NCBI RefSeq assembly: GCF_019456655.1
Contig: NZ_CP080332.1
Coordinates: forward strand, 4,526,001-4,590,000
From: Mycolicibacterium diernhoferi
GTDB lineage: Bacteria; Actinomycetota; Actinomycetes; Mycobacteriales; Mycobacteriaceae
DNA length: 64,000 nt
Direction: 5' to 3'
Each line of letters begins with the position of its first letter. Positions within the stretch are counted from its first letter, which is position 1. The notes under the pieces are model-generated. The model made no database searches and was not told where the DNA came from. It was given only the letters and a program-made list of their open reading frames with translations. Made by a program: the position numbers and the translations under genes. This document shows positions 46,168 to 54,641 of the stretch, one piece after another.

Positions 46168-46737
46168 GTGAGGTGCCCTGCGTTGCGATTTCGAGTTCTG
46201 GCGTCCGCTCCCCTTCTGGCACTGGCATTGGTCTCCTGCGGGTCCAGCGACTCGACCGTCTCCAAGACCCCCGACGCGCGCACCACCGAGCCTGCACCGG
46301 TCAGTCAGAGCGTCGCGCCCCCCGCGCCGACGGCCCTGCCTGCCGAGACGCCGGCACCCGATCCGTGCGCGGTGAACCTTGCCGCGCCCGAGATCGCCCG
46401 GGCGGTGTCCGAGCTGCCGCGGGATCCGCGCAGCAACCAGCCGTGGAACCCGGAGCCGTTGGCGGGCAACTACAACGAGTGCGCGCCGCTGTCGGTCGTG
46501 ATCGTCAAGGCCAACAGCAACGCCTCCAACGCCAACACCCGTGCGGTGATGTTCCACCTCGGCAAGTTCATCCCCACCGGGATTCCCGACACCTACGGAT
46601 TCAACGACATCGACGAGACCGTCAGCACCGGCGACACCGTCGCGCTGAAGTTCACCAACGGGGTGCCCGGCCTCGACAGCGTCGTGCGCTTCCGGTGGAA
46701 CGGCGCCGGCGTCGAACTGATCGGCAACACCGGCTGA
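46168..46737 (+). CDS. lprE: Lipoprotein LprE-like (Rv1252c-like)
   Basis: 189-residue secreted lipoprotein. The signal peptide ends in lipobox LVSC (ALALVSC, Cys near residue 24); a Thr/Pro/Ala-rich linker (about residues 30-65) precedes a LppP/LprE-type domain (CAVNLAAPEI; NQPWNPEPLAGNYNEC; TGIPDTYGF) with two Cys that could pair. Function unknown; the family is mycobacterial. GTG 46168 gives a normal short signal peptide and has the -10 box. A hairpin at 46754-46817 ends the transcript. Confidence 0.85.
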   Translation: MRCPALRFRVLASAPLLALALVSCGSSDSTVSKTPDARTTEPAPVSQSVAPPAPTALPAETPAPDPCAVNLAAPEIARAVSELPRDPRSNQPWNPEPLAGNYNECAPLSVVIVKANSNASNANTRAVMFHLGKFIPTGIPDTYGFNDIDETVSTGDTVALKFTNGVPGLDSVVRFRWNGAGVELIGNTG

Positions 46738-46753
46738 CACCCCACCCCTGCGC

Positions 46754-46817
46754 TGGCGAAACTCGCGTACCCGTCGTGCGCCGGCGCGGAAAAGCAACCG
46801 GTACGCGAGTTTCGCCA
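46754..46817. terminator. Hairpin after lprE with perfect 18-bp arms
   Basis: TGGCGAAACTCGCGTACC (46754-46771) and its exact reverse complement (46800-46817), separated by a 28-nt loop. It starts 17 nt after the lprE stop; no gene on the other strand needs it. There is no U-tract, as is usual in mycobacteria. Confidence 0.6.
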
Positions 46818-46865
46818 CGATCAGGTGGGCCGCGATAGATGGGCCGCGGTGTCGGTCCTCTCCCC

Positions 46866-46871
46866 TAGCCT
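46866..46871 (+). promoter_or_regulatory. -10 element of the nuclease-helicase gene, leaderless type
   Basis: TAGCCT ends 6 nt before GTG 46878. No ribosome binding site precedes the GTG, as at several other genes here. Confidence 0.45.
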
Positions 46872-46877
46872 GGGTGC

Positions 46878-49800
46878 GTGTTTGTCGCCGAGGGACGGGT
46901 CATCTACAGCGCTTCCGATCTCGCGGCCGCGGCGCGTTGCGAATACGCGCTGCTGCGCTCCTTCGACGCGCACCTGGGCTGGGGCCCGAAGGTCAGCACC
47001 GACGACGATCTGCTGGCCCGCACCGCCGACCTCGGCCAGGACCATGAGCAGCGCCACCTCGACGAGATCCGGGCCCGCACCGACGTCACGGTGATCGGCC
47101 GGCCCGCCTACACCGTGGCCGGGCTGACCACCGCCGCCGACCAGACCATGGAGGCGGTGCGCCGCGGTGACCCCGCGATCTACCAGGCCGCCATGTTCGA
47201 CGGCCGGTTCGCCGGGTTCGCCGACTTCCTCACCCTGGAACCCGGCCCGGACGGGCAGCGCTACCGGCTGCGCGACACCAAACTGTCCCGATCGGTGAAG
47301 GTGGAGGCGCTGCTGCAGCTGGCCGCCTACGCCGACACCCTGACCACCGCGGGGGTCCCGGTCGCCGACGAGGTCGACCTGGTGCTCGGCGACGGCGCGG
47401 TCTCCAGTTACCGCGTCGACGAGTTGCTGCCGGTGTACCTGCCGCGCCGCGCCGCGCTGCAACGCCTGTTCGACGAGCACCTGGCCGGCGGCGCCCCGGT
47501 GTCCTGGGCCGACGAGCGGGTGCGGGCCTGCTTCCGCTGCCCGGAATGCAGCGTCCAGGTCAAGGAGACCGACGATCTGCTGCTGGTCGCCGGCATGCGG
47601 ACCAGCCAGCGCGCCCGGCTGCTCGACGCCGGCATCACCACCGTGCACGAGCTGGCCGCCCACACCGGGCCCGTCCCCGAGCTGCCCAGGCGCACCGTCG
47701 CCGCCCTGACCGGTCAGGCCCGGCTGCAGATCGCCGACCGGGTGGACGGCCGGCCGCCGTTCGAGGTCGTCGACCCGCAGCCGCTGATGGTGTTGCCAGA
47801 CGCCGACAAGGGTGATCTGTTCTTCGATTTCGAGGGCGACCCGCTGTGGACGGTCAACGGCCACGAGTGGGGCCTGGAATACCTGTGGGGCGTACTGACC
47901 GTCAACGACGAGTTCACCCCGTACTGGGCGCACGACCGGGCCAGTGAACGCCAGGCCCTCATCGACTTCCTGGACATGGTGCGCAAGCGGCGCAGGCGCT
48001 ACCCGCGGATGCACATCTACCACTACGCCGCGTATGAGAAGAGCACGCTGCTGCGGCTGGCCGGCCGCTACGGCGTCGGCGAGGACGCGGTGGACGACCT
48101 GCTGCGCAACGGGGTGCTCGTCGATCTGTACCCGTTGGTGCGCAAGAGCATTCGGGTGGGTACCGAGAGCTACAGCATCAAGTACCTGGAACCGCTCTAC
48201 ATGGGCAACGAGTTGCGCAACGGTGAGGTCACCACCGCCACCGACTCGATCACCCAGTACGCCCGCTACTGCGCGTTGCGGGAGCAGGGCCGTATCGACG
48301 ATGCGGAGGTGGTGCTCAAGGAGATCGAGGACTACAACCGCTACGACTGCCGGTCGACCCGCCGGCTGCGGGACTGGATGGTCGCCCGCGCCATCGAATC
48401 CGAGGTGCCGCCGCGTGGCCCTCAGCCGGTGCGCCTTGCCGAACCCGGCGGCGCCGCAGAGGTATCCGACGCTCTGCACCGCAAGCTGATGAAGTTCGCC
48501 GGTGACGGGGTCGAGGAACGCACGGTCGAGCAGAGCGCGGTCGCGATGATCGCCGCGGCACGCGGATTCCACAAACGCGAAGATAAACCGTTCTGGTGGA
48601 GCCACTTCGACCGGGTGAACAACCCGGTCGACGAATGGTCGGACAACTCCGGTGTTTTCGTCGCCGATGCCGCCGAGGTGGTCAACGACTGGCATCAGCC
48701 GCCGCGCGCCCGCAAGCCGCAACGGCACGTGCGGCTGACCGGCGAGTTGGCCAATGGTGAACTCGCCCATGACATGTACGCGCTCTACGACCCGCCCGCA
48801 CCGGCCGGCCTGTCCGACGACCCGGACCGCCGCGCGTTCGGCTCGGTGGCGGTGCTGGAATGCGATGACCCCGAGGTGCCCACCGCGGTGCTCATCTGTG
48901 AGCGCCAACCCAAGGACGGCGAGGTGTTCGAGCAGTTGCCGTTCGCGCTGGCCCCCGGCCCGCCGATCAACACCCGGCCGCTACAGGTTTCCATCGAGGC
49001 CACCGCGGCCGTGATCGCCGCCGCCCTGCCCGCCCTGCCCGCCGACGCGGTGACCGATGTGCTGCTGCGCCGGGCACCGCGCACGCGCAGCGGCGCCCCG
49101 CTGCCCCGCCCGCAGTCCCCGGCCGACAACGCCGAGGCCATCACCGCCGCACTGCTGGACCTGGATGGCTCGTATCTCGCCGTGCACGGGCCGCCCGGCA
49201 CCGGCAAGACGTTCACCTCGGCGAAGGTGATCGCCGGACTGGTCGACGAGCACGGCTGGCGGGTCGGCGTGGTGGCGCAGTCGCACGCCGTGGTGGAGAA
49301 CCTGCTCGACGGGGTGGTCGCCGCCGGGGCCGACGCGGCGCGGGTCGGCAAGAAGAAGGCCCGCGACGGCGTGGCGTGGAGCCAGGTCGCCGAGAAGGAC
49401 TACCCGGCCTTCATCGCCGAAGACGGCGGCTGCGTGATCGGCGGCACCGCATGGGATTTCGCGAACGACGGCCGGGTGCCCCGGCAGAGCCTCGACCTGC
49501 TGGTGGTCGAGGAGGCCGGGCAGTTCAACCTGGCCAACACCATCGCGGTGGCATCCGCGGCGCGCAACCTGCTGCTGCTCGGCGACCCGCAGCAACTGCC
49601 CCAGGTCAGTCAGGGCACCCACCCGGAGCCGGTCAACGAGTCCGCGCTGGGCTGGCTGGTCGAAGGCCACCACACGCTGCCGCCCGAACGCGGGTATTTC
49701 CTGGAGGTGTCCTTCCGGATGCATCCCGCCGTGTGCCGGCCGGTGTCCCGACTGTCCTACGACGGCCGGCTGCAACCCTATGAGAAGGTCAGTGCCGCAC

Positions 49801-50312
49801 GGCGTCTGGACGGGGTCGCGCCCGGCGTGCGGGTGCTGGCCGTCGAGCACAGCGGTAATTCGACGGAGAGCCCCGAGGAAGCCGATGCGATCATCGCCGA
49901 GATCGGCGCGCTGCTGGACACCCCGTGGACCGACGAGGACGGCACCGTCGCGCTGGCGCAGCGCCATATTCTTGTGGTGACGCCCTACAACGCACAGGTG
50001 GTTCTGCTGCGCCGCCGCCTCGACGCGGCCGGACTGCCCGATGTGCAGGTCGGCACCGTCGACAAGTTCCAGGGCCGGCAGGCCCCGGTGGTGTTCGTGT
50101 CCATGACCGCGTCCTCGATCGACGACGTCCCGCGCGGGATCGGCTTCCTGCTGAACCGCAATCGCCTCAACGTCGCGATCAGCCGCGCCAAGTACGCGGC
50201 GGTGCTGGTGCGCTCCGCGCAGCTCACCGACTACCTGCCCGGCCAGCCGGACGGGCTGATCGACCTCGGCGCGTTCCTCGCGCTCACCGCATGTGATACA
50301 CCACCGGGGTGA
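46878..50312 (+). CDS. Fused Cas4/RecB-like Fe-S nuclease, RNase H-like exonuclease and SF1 helicase (Rv1251c-like)
   Basis: 1144 residues (Rv1251c about 1139). Order: (1) PD-(D/E)xK nuclease, residues 10-235: GFADFL (Asp), RDTKL (Asp-x-Lys) and QLAAYA, with Cys in ARCEY and a C-x2-C-x2-C cluster in ACFRCPECS, the Fe-S pattern of Cas4/AddB; (2) short helix-hairpin-like region (GMRTSQRARLLDAGI); (3) DnaQ/RNase H-like exonuclease starting at LFFDFEGDP; (4) SF1B Upf1/Dna2-like helicase: VHGPPGTGKTFTSAKVI, VVEEAGQF, GDPQQLPQV, TVDKFQGRQAPVVF, RNRLNVAISRAK. This is the TM0106-type nuclease-helicase. DNA end-processing or replication repair is likely; role not established. GTG start with leaderless -10 box. 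Overlaps the next gene by GTGA. Confidence 0.85.
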   Translation: MFVAEGRVIYSASDLAAAARCEYALLRSFDAHLGWGPKVSTDDDLLARTADLGQDHEQRHLDEIRARTDVTVIGRPAYTVAGLTTAADQTMEAVRRGDPAIYQAAMFDGRFAGFADFLTLEPGPDGQRYRLRDTKLSRSVKVEALLQLAAYADTLTTAGVPVADEVDLVLGDGAVSSYRVDELLPVYLPRRAALQRLFDEHLAGGAPVSWADERVRACFRCPECSVQVKETDDLLLVAGMRTSQRARLLDAGITTVHELAAHTGPVPELPRRTVAALTGQARLQIADRVDGRPPFEVVDPQPLMVLPDADKGDLFFDFEGDPLWTVNGHEWGLEYLWGVLTVNDEFTPYWAHDRASERQALIDFLDMVRKRRRRYPRMHIYHYAAYEKSTLLRLAGRYGVGEDAVDDLLRNGVLVDLYPLVRKSIRVGTESYSIKYLEPLYMGNELRNGEVTTATDSITQYARYCALREQGRIDDAEVVLKEIEDYNRYDCRSTRRLRDWMVARAIESEVPPRGPQPVRLAEPGGAAEVSDALHRKLMKFAGDGVEERTVEQSAVAMIAAARGFHKREDKPFWWSHFDRVNNPVDEWSDNSGVFVADAAEVVNDWHQPPRARKPQRHVRLTGELANGELAHDMYALYDPPAPAGLSDDPDRRAFGSVAVLECDDPEVPTAVLICERQPKDGEVFEQLPFALAPGPPINTRPLQVSIEATAAVIAAALPALPADAVTDVLLRRAPRTRSGAPLPRPQSPADNAEAITAALLDLDGSYLAVHGPPGTGKTFTSAKVIAGLVDEHGWRVGVVAQSHAVVENLLDGVVAAGADAARVGKKKARDGVAWSQVAEKDYPAFIAEDGGCVIGGTAWDFANDGRVPRQSLDLLVVEEAGQFNLANTIAVASAARNLLLLGDPQQLPQVSQGTHPEPVNESALGWLVEGHHTLPPERGYFLEVSFRMHPAVCRPVSRLSYDGRLQPYEKVSAARRLDGVAPGVRVLAVEHSGNSTESPEEADAIIAEIGALLDTPWTDEDGTVALAQRHILVVTPYNAQVVLLRRRLDAAGLPDVQVGTVDKFQGRQAPVVFVSMTASSIDDVPRGIGFLLNRNRLNVAISRAKYAAVLVRSAQLTDYLPGQPDGLIDLGAFLALTACDTPPG

Positions 50313-51679
50313 CCGAACCGCCGTCCGCTGCGCTGATCGGGGCGCTCGCCGCGATCGTCGGCGCAAGCCAGGTGAGCACCGATCCCGATGTGCTGGCCGG
50401 CCGCGCGGTCGATTACACCGGGCGCTACCGCGGCACCGCCGGCGCGCTGGTGCGCCCCGGCTCGGCCGATGAGGTGGCCGCGGTGCTGCGCGCCTGCCGC
50501 GACGCCGGGGCGTATGTGACGGTGCAGGGCGGGCGCACCTCCCTGGTGGCGGGCACCGTGCCCGAACGCCAGGATGTGCTGTTGTCCACCGAGCGCCTCA
50601 CCGCCATCGAGGCGGTCGACACCGTCGAGCGCCGGGTGCGGGTGGGCGCCGGGGCGACCCTGGCCGCCGTGCAGCGCGCCGCGGGCGAGGCCGGGCTGCT
50701 GTTCGGGGTCGACCTGGCCGCCCGGGATTCCGCGACGGTGGGCGGCATGGCCTCCACGAACGCCGGCGGTCTGCGCACGGTGCGCTACGGCAACATGGGC
50801 GAACAGGTCATCGGGCTGGACGTGGCGCTGCCGGACGGGACAGTGCTGCGGCGGCACAGCGAGGTCCGCCGCGACAACACCGGTTACGACCTGACCTCGT
50901 TGTTCGTCGGCGCCGAGGGCACCCTCGGCGTCCTCACCGCACTCGATCTGCGGCTGCATCCGGTGCCCGCGCACCGGGTGACCGCGGTGGCCGGTTTCGC
51001 CGACCTGGACGCGCTGATCAGCGTGGGACGCCGGTTTCGCGACGCCGACGGGATCGCCGCGCTGGAACTCATCGACGCCCGCGCCGCGGTGCTGACCGCC
51101 GAACACCTGGGCATCGCGGCCCCGGTGACCGGGGCCTGGATGCTGCTGATCGAACTCGCCGGCGACACCGACCACACCGAGAGCCTCGCCGCGGCGCTCG
51201 AGGACGCCGATCTGGCCGCCGAACCGGCGGTCGGCATGGACGCCGTCGCCTCCCAGCGACTGTGGCAGGTCCGCGAATCCGTCGGCGAGGTGCTGGGCGC
51301 CTACGGGCCGCCGCTCAAATTCGATGTGTCGCTGCCGCTGGCCGCGATCCCCGGGTTCGCCGGCGCTGCGGTGGATCTCGTCGCCGGGCACGCCCCGGAG
51401 GCGATTCCGGTGCTGTTCGGTCACATCGGTGAGGGCAATCTGCATCTGAACCTGGTGCGGTGCGCGCTGGACGGGGACGCCGAGCATGCGCTGTACTCGG
51501 CGATGATGGCGCTGATCGCCGAGCACGGCGGCAACGTCAGCTCCGAGCACGGGGTGGGCACCCGCAAAAGGGACTACCTGTCGATGGCCCGCACCGAGGC
51601 CGACATCGCGGCGATGCGCGCGGTCAAGGCCGCGCTCGATCCGAGCGGATATCTCAACCCGGCTGTGCTGTTCGGCTGA
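50309..51679 (+). CDS. FAD-linked oxidase, D-2-hydroxyglutarate-dehydrogenase-like
   Basis: 456-residue VAO-fold flavoprotein. FAD motifs TVQGGRTSLVAG and GGMASTNAGGLRTVRYGN; C-terminal motifs FGHIGEGNLHLN and SSEHGVGTRKRDYL with ALDPSGYLNP. These match the D-2-hydroxyglutarate/D-lactate dehydrogenase group more than the first oxidase at 32095, from which it clearly differs. A D-2-hydroxyglutarate oxidase would return 2-oxoglutarate, which Kgd 5 kb away uses; that link is a guess. GTG 50309 overlaps the helicase stop (GTGA). Electron acceptor unknown. Confidence 0.87.
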   Translation: MTEPPSAALIGALAAIVGASQVSTDPDVLAGRAVDYTGRYRGTAGALVRPGSADEVAAVLRACRDAGAYVTVQGGRTSLVAGTVPERQDVLLSTERLTAIEAVDTVERRVRVGAGATLAAVQRAAGEAGLLFGVDLAARDSATVGGMASTNAGGLRTVRYGNMGEQVIGLDVALPDGTVLRRHSEVRRDNTGYDLTSLFVGAEGTLGVLTALDLRLHPVPAHRVTAVAGFADLDALISVGRRFRDADGIAALELIDARAAVLTAEHLGIAAPVTGAWMLLIELAGDTDHTESLAAALEDADLAAEPAVGMDAVASQRLWQVRESVGEVLGAYGPPLKFDVSLPLAAIPGFAGAAVDLVAGHAPEAIPVLFGHIGEGNLHLNLVRCALDGDAEHALYSAMMALIAEHGGNVSSEHGVGTRKRDYLSMARTEADIAAMRAVKAALDPSGYLNPAVLFG

Positions 51680-51691
51680 GAGCCGGCGGCC

Positions 51692-51697
51692 TAGCCT
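51692..51697 (+). promoter_or_regulatory. -10 element of the toroid-protein gene, leaderless type
   Basis: TAGCCT ends 7 nt before ATG 51705, in the 25-nt gap after the oxidase stop. A separate promoter inside the operon is therefore possible. Confidence 0.4.
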
Positions 51698-51704
51698 CGC
51701 AGGT

Positions 51705-52553
51705 ATGGCTATCGACGTTCCCGCCGCGCGTCGCTTCATCTACCTGTCCGCCCGGCTGCTGGACCGGCACCGCATGGCCGCGCTGCTGGACGACGGCCCG
51801 GTCGAGCCGGTGCTGAAAGCCCTTGCCGCATATCGCAATCCCGACGGCGGTTATGGTCACGCACTGGAGCCCGATGTCCGCGGGCCCAACAGCGAGACGA
51901 CCTCGACCCTGCACGCCCTGGAGGTCCTCGACGAGGTCGGCGCGCTGTCCCATCCGCTGGCCGCCGTATCGGACTGGGTCACCGCGGTGGCCGACGCCGA
52001 CGGGGGTGTGCCGTTCGCGTTGGCCGGCTCGGCCGACTACCCGACGGCCCCGTGGATGGCGCCCATCGGCGGTTCGCACCTCACCTTCGGCCTGGCCGCG
52101 CTGCTCGGTGCGGCCGGGGACGATTCGACGTGGCTCCGGGCGGCCACGCACTGGTGCTGGCGCAGAACCGAGGACGTCGGCAATCTCGGTGGTTACACGC
52201 TGAAGTTCGCGTTGTCTTTTCTGGACCGGGCCGCCGACGCCGACCGCGCGGCGCGGGTGATCGAGACGCTGCGGCCGCTGGTGCGCCCCGACGGTTCGGT
52301 GCCGGTACAGGGCGGCACGCCCGACGAGGCGCTGTCCGCGCTGACGCTCTCCCCGCAACCCGGTCTGCGCAGTCGCGCGCTGTTCAGCACCGAGCAGATC
52401 GAGACCGGACTCGACGCGTTGGCGGCCGGCCAGCAGGACGACGGCGGTTGGCTCTTCGACTGGGCCGCATGGGCCCCCGCGCAGTCCACCGAGTGGCGTG
52501 GGCTGGTGACGTTGCGGGCGCTGCAGACACTGCGGGCCAACGGGCGGATCTGA
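51705..52553 (+). CDS. Alpha/alpha-toroid protein, prenyltransferase/terpene-cyclase-like
   Basis: 282 residues with repeats like those of squalene-hopene cyclase and prenyltransferase beta subunits: YRNPDGGYGHALEPD near residue 43, DADGGVPFAL near 103, QQDDGGWLFDW near 245, each a DGG/W turn between helix pairs. No DxDD class II cyclase motif is seen, so cyclase activity is unlikely; it may be a catalytically inert or differently active toroid. Soluble. Its stop is 3 nt from the convergent MFS stop. Function unknown; I do not recall a studied homologue. Confidence 0.7.
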   Translation: MAIDVPAARRFIYLSARLLDRHRMAALLDDGPVEPVLKALAAYRNPDGGYGHALEPDVRGPNSETTSTLHALEVLDEVGALSHPLAAVSDWVTAVADADGGVPFALAGSADYPTAPWMAPIGGSHLTFGLAALLGAAGDDSTWLRAATHWCWRRTEDVGNLGGYTLKFALSFLDRAADADRAARVIETLRPLVRPDGSVPVQGGTPDEALSALTLSPQPGLRSRALFSTEQIETGLDALAAGQQDDGGWLFDWAAWAPAQSTEWRGLVTLRALQTLRANGRI

Positions 52554-52556
52554 GGG

Positions 52557-54524
52557 TCAGTCGCCGCGGGAGTGCCGGCCGCGGGTCCGGCGGGTATGCG
52601 AGCCCGCGGGCAGGTCATCCTCGGTGACCGAGGCCGGCGGTTCCGTCGGCTGCAGCCAGCCCTGCTGATCGCTGTGGAATCCGGTGCGGACCGGCTGTTG
52701 CTGCTGCGGGCCCAGCCAATCGTCGAGCATGCCGCGCCAGGCCGGCTCCGGTTCGGGTTCCGGTTCCGGTTCCGGTTCCTCGGTGGGGTGTGACCAGGTC
52801 TCCACCGGGCCCGGATGCCAGACCTCGGCCGGGGCGTGCAGCGGATGCTCGACGTGGTCGTAGATCCGGTCGGTGATCGGGTCGTCGGTGACTGCCCGGA
52901 CGATGTCGGTGGGCGGGTCCGCGGCAGGGAGCACGGGCTCCCAGTCGACGGTGTACTCGATGTAGTCGTCCTCTTCGTCCCAGGTTTCGTCGAGGGAATG
53001 CTGTTCCTCGACGGGCGGGACCCGCGCCGGCACCGGGGCCGAGGGCGTGGCGAACCCACGCAGGAAGATCGCGCCCGCCACCCCGAACAGCGCGACGAAG
53101 GCCGGCAGCAGCAGGGATTGCGACAAGGCCTCGGAGAACGGGCCGAACAGGAAGCGCGGCAGCTCGGGGACCGGCCCCTCGCCGCGCACCGGCGCCCCCG
53201 CAGCGGACAGTTCCGCGCCGATCCGGCTGGTCATGAACGCGGCCATGGCCGCGCTGCCGAGCACCGCGCCGACCTGCCGGGTGGTGTTGTACACCCCGGA
53301 ACCGGCGCCCGCCGACTCCGGGGGCAGGTTGCGGGTGGCGGTCGCCGCCAGCGGCGACCAGACGAACGCCATGCCGACGCCCATGAAGATCAGCGGCAGC
53401 ACCAGCCGCCAGATCGGGGTGGCCGGCGTCAGGTCGATGGACAGCCACGTCAGCCCGATGGCCAGCATGGAGAACCCGAATCCGATGATGGGTGCGGGAT
53501 GGGCGCGGTCGACGATCCGGCCGACCAGCGGGGCCAGCGCGCCGGAGGCGATCGCCATCGGCGCGGTCAGCAGCGCCGAACGGGTGAAGGACAGTCCCGC
53601 CACGATCGGGGCGAAGAACATCACCGGCAGGATCATCGCGGTGACGGCGAAGCTGATGACCGCCACGCCGACGGTGGACAACGTGAAGTCGCGGTCGGCG
53701 AAGATGCCCAACGGGATGAGCGGCTCGCGCGGGTTGACCGACTGCCAGTAGACGAACACCACCATGAGCGCGGCCCCGGTGGCCAGCACCGCCCAGATCC
53801 ACGGCGCCCAGTCGTGCGACTGACCCTCCTGCAGCCCGAACACGATCAGGAACATCGCCAGACCCGACAGCGCCACCCCGAGGATGTCGAAATGGTGGTT
53901 CGTGGTGGGCAGTGCCGGCACCAACCAGTACGCCAGTCCCAGGCCGATGATGCCGATCGGGACGTTGACGAAGAAGATCCACTGCCAGCCCAGCCCGTCG
54001 ACCAGCAGGCCACCGGCGATCGGGCCGACCAGCGTCGCGACGCCCGCGGTCGCACCCCACACGCTCATCGCCACACCGCGCCCGGCGGCCGGGAAGATCC
54101 GGGTGATCAGCGACAGCGTCTGCGGGGTCAGCAGCGCGGCGCCGAACCCCTGCACCACCCGCGCCGCGATCAGCATCTCGATCGACCCGGCCAGCCCGCA
54201 CCACAGCGAGGCGGCGGTGAACACGGCCAACCCGATCAGGTACAGGTTCTTGGGCCCGAACCGGTCGCCGAGCCGGCCGGCCACCAGCAGCGGGACGGCG
54301 TAGGCGAGCAGATAGGCGCTGGTCACCCAGATGACACCGTCGTAGTCGGTGTTGAACACCTCCATGATCCGCTTGTTGGCGACGGCCACGATGGTGGAGT
54401 CGACGAGGATCATGAAAAACCCGATCAGCATCGCCCACAGGGCGTGCCAGGGGTTCGCTGAACCGGCCCCTCCGGTCAGCCGGGGAGCCGCGGGCGCGGG
54501 TCGATCAGAGCGGTACTCGGACAT
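52557..54524 (-). CDS. DHA2-family drug:H+ antiporter (EmrB/QacA-like), Rv1250-like
   Basis: About 655-residue major facilitator of the 14-helix DHA2 family: motif A region [13 protein letters not shown], motif C around [27 protein letters not shown]-terminal [13 protein letters not shown]. After the last helix (about residue 500) follows an acidic and Pro-rich cytoplasmic tail of roughly 150 residues with an EPEPEPEP stretch, longer than the 579-aa M. tuberculosis protein by memory. ATG 54524 is chosen because it opens shortly before the first helix; ATG 54536 and 54566 are in frame. Drug or toxin export is inferred. Next MFS gene lies upstream on the same strand. Confidence 0.88.
   Translation of the reverse strand: MSEYRSDRPAPAAPRLTGGAGSANPWHALWAMLIGFFMILVDSTIVAVANKRIMEVFNTDYDGVIWVTSAYLLAYAVPLLVAGRLGDRFGPKNLYLIGLAVFTAASLWCGLAGSIEMLIAARVVQGFGAALLTPQTLSLITRIFPAAGRGVAMSVWGATAGVATLVGPIAGGLLVDGLGWQWIFFVNVPIGIIGLGLAYWLVPALPTTNHHFDILGVALSGLAMFLIVFGLQEGQSHDWAPWIWAVLATGAALMVVFVYWQSVNPREPLIPLGIFADRDFTLSTVGVAVISFAVTAMILPVMFFAPIVAGLSFTRSALLTAPMAIASGALAPLVGRIVDRAHPAPIIGFGFSMLAIGLTWLSIDLTPATPIWRLVLPLIFMGVGMAFVWSPLAATATRNLPPESAGAGSGVYNTTRQVGAVLGSAAMAAFMTSRIGAELSAAGAPVRGEGPVPELPRFLFGPFSEALSQSLLLPAFVALFGVAGAIFLRGFATPSAPVPARVPPVEEQHSLDETWDEEDDYIEYTVDWEPVLPAADPPTDIVRAVTDDPITDRIYDHVEHPLHAPAEVWHPGPVETWSHPTEEPEPEPEPEPEPAWRGMLDDWLGPQQQQPVRTGFHSDQQGWLQPTEPPASVTEDDLPAGSHTRRTRGRHSRGD
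52750..52779. repeat. Five GGTTCC-type hexamers encoding a Pro-Glu repeat
   Basis: Five tandem 6-bp units (first GGTTCG, then GGTTCC four times) on the plus strand encode alternating Glu-Pro in the C-terminal tail of the transporter. Unit length is a multiple of three, so copy changes would keep frame. Confidence 0.9.
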
Positions 54525-54641
54525 CAGCTTCGTCATCGGGGAGATCGGCGTGATCGGACAGATCAAGGATCTGCCCGACGGTACGGACCCGCCCGAATCC
54601 CGACAAGTCAGAGCCGGTCACATCCCGGCCGCGAAACGCAC

